Shown piece by piece: positions 63,414 to 64,000 of a DNA stretch of 64,000 nt. The stretch spans positions 62,001-126,000 of the forward strand of contig JBQLZO010000097.1 of the NCBI GenBank assembly GCA_052168315.1, given 5' to 3'. The notes under the pieces were generated by a model. That model was not told the DNA's origin. It saw nothing but the letters and a program-made list of their open reading frames with translations, and did no database searches. Every line of letters starts with the position of its first letter. Within the stretch, counting starts at the first letter, position 1. A program made the position numbers and the translations under genes. The stretch comes from JBQLZO01 sp052168315 (GTDB taxonomy: Bacteria > Planctomycetota > Phycisphaerae > Phycisphaerales > UBA1924).

Positions 63414-63986
63414 GTGTCCGAGGCCCGGTCAGAACACGATGATTACTCGCTGATGCAGCGTGTGGCCGCCGACGACCAAGTCGCCGTCGAGGCTCTGTAC
63501 GACCGGTTTGCACCGCTCGTCTATCGCATGGCCTATCAAGTCATGCCCACGCGTGCCGACGCGGAAGATGTCGTGCAGGAGGTCTTCGTCCGTCTGTGGC
63601 GGACGGCCGACCGTTATGACCCCAAGCGGGCCGCGTTGGTCACTTGGGTCATGCTGATTTCCCGGCGGCACATGGTGGATCGGTTGCGCCGGGCGAAGGC
63701 CCGGGTCCGAGCCTCATCGCTTATCGAGGATTGGCAGCCCGTCGGCGACGCGGCCGCCCCCGAAACGGGGCTTGTGCAGGATGAGCGGCTCGCCGCGATC
63801 CTCAAGCGGATCGAGTCCCTCCCGGAGTTGCAACAGACGGTCGTCAAACGGGCGTATCTCGGCGGACAGACTTTGAAGCAGATCGGCATCGAATTAGGCG
63901 TACCGCTTGGTACCATCAAGTCAGCGCTTTCGCGGGCACTCGTGCGATTGCGCGAACGATCGGCGGGAGAGGAACAGGCCACATGA
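63414..63986 (+). CDS. ECF RNA polymerase sigma factor (SigK/RpoE-like)
   Basis: A 190-residue sigma-70 factor. Region 2: AVEALYDRFAPLVYRMAYQV, DAEDVVQEVFVRLWRTADRY and LVTWVMLISRRHMVDRLRRA. Region 4: LPELQQTVVKRAYLGGQTLK and QIGIELGVPLGTIKSALSRA, a standard helix-turn-helix. This is close to the classical RpoE/SigK ECF groups, unlike the factor at 4973. Translation starts at GTG 63414. The stop overlaps the ATG of the next gene (ATGA), which by analogy should encode its anti-sigma factor. Confidence 0.93.
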   Translation: MSEARSEHDDYSLMQRVAADDQVAVEALYDRFAPLVYRMAYQVMPTRADAEDVVQEVFVRLWRTADRYDPKRAALVTWVMLISRRHMVDRLRRAKARVRASSLIEDWQPVGDAAAPETGLVQDERLAAILKRIESLPELQQTVVKRAYLGGQTLKQIGIELGVPLGTIKSALSRALVRLRERSAGEEQAT

Positions 63987-64000
63987 ACCCCCACGAACTC
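63983..64000 (+). CDS. Start of the gene after the ECF sigma factor, cut by the window end
   Basis: An ATG overlapping the sigma stop opens a frame reading MNPHEL before the window ends. GAGAGGAAC lies about 9 bases upstream. Coupled genes in this position usually encode the anti-sigma factor, but only six codons can be seen. Confidence 0.5.

Overview
The window looks like a chromosome segment of a high-GC Planctomycetota bacterium, most likely class Phycisphaerae. This is an inference from content. There are three secreted proteins with dockerin-like EF-hand tails, two proteins with a PEP-CTERM-like tail reading P-x-P-G/A followed by a hydrophobic stretch and Arg-rich end, a DUF1559-like prepilin, several Tat-exported Gfo/Idh/MocA oxidoreductases, and sigma factors next to Ser/Thr kinases. 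No phage, insertion sequence, integrase, CRISPR array or rRNA was seen.

Layout. 0-3.5 kb, minus strand: a partial oligopeptide-type ABC permease, then an ECF-like sigma factor, a one-TM anti-sigma candidate and a secreted coiled-coil protein. tRNA-Phe lies at 3.64 kb and is followed by about 1.25 kb with no recognisable gene. 4.97-7.7 kb: a sigma factor and a membrane Ser/Thr kinase. 8.2-11.5 kb: a small orphan, tRNA-Glu with a terminator, and a DUF255 thioredoxin-fold protein with a DsbD-like tail. 11.5-14.6 kb: two divergent secreted proteins. 14.8-18.4 kb: a compact operon of a C39-like cysteine peptidase, a RimK-like ATP-grasp ligase with an RLAN-type N-terminus, and a GCS2 carboxylate-amine ligase. 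This is the best candidate for a little-described peptide or amide-forming system. An RMD1/DUF155 membrane protein diverges from it.

19.9-30.5 kb is a sugar-derivative catabolism region: four Gfo/Idh/MocA dehydrogenases (two Tat-exported), two TIM-barrel sugar isomerases each translationally coupled to a dehydrogenase, an MFS transporter, an ApbE flavin transferase and a CxxCH membrane protein. 30.6-34.6 kb: a secreted protein, a TetR regulator, and yidD-rnpA coupled to a membrane-bound endonuclease/exonuclease/phosphatase protein. 34.7-40.9 kb: a ClC channel, an SPFH protein, GAPDH and a four-TM protein. 41-47.4 kb: housekeeping genes rseP (very long), tadA, a second kinase, mqnD and smpB. 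47.5-51.6 kb: surface or secreted proteins.

51.7-57.5 kb holds an arginine-succinyltransferase-like catabolic set: M20 hydrolase, class III aminotransferase, AstA and AstD, without AstB or a recognisable AstE. 57.5-64 kb: a secreted TIGR03790-like protein, DUF167, an HhH-GPD glycosylase, a cyclophilin, a prepilin-like protein, and an ECF sigma factor whose downstream gene is cut by the window end.
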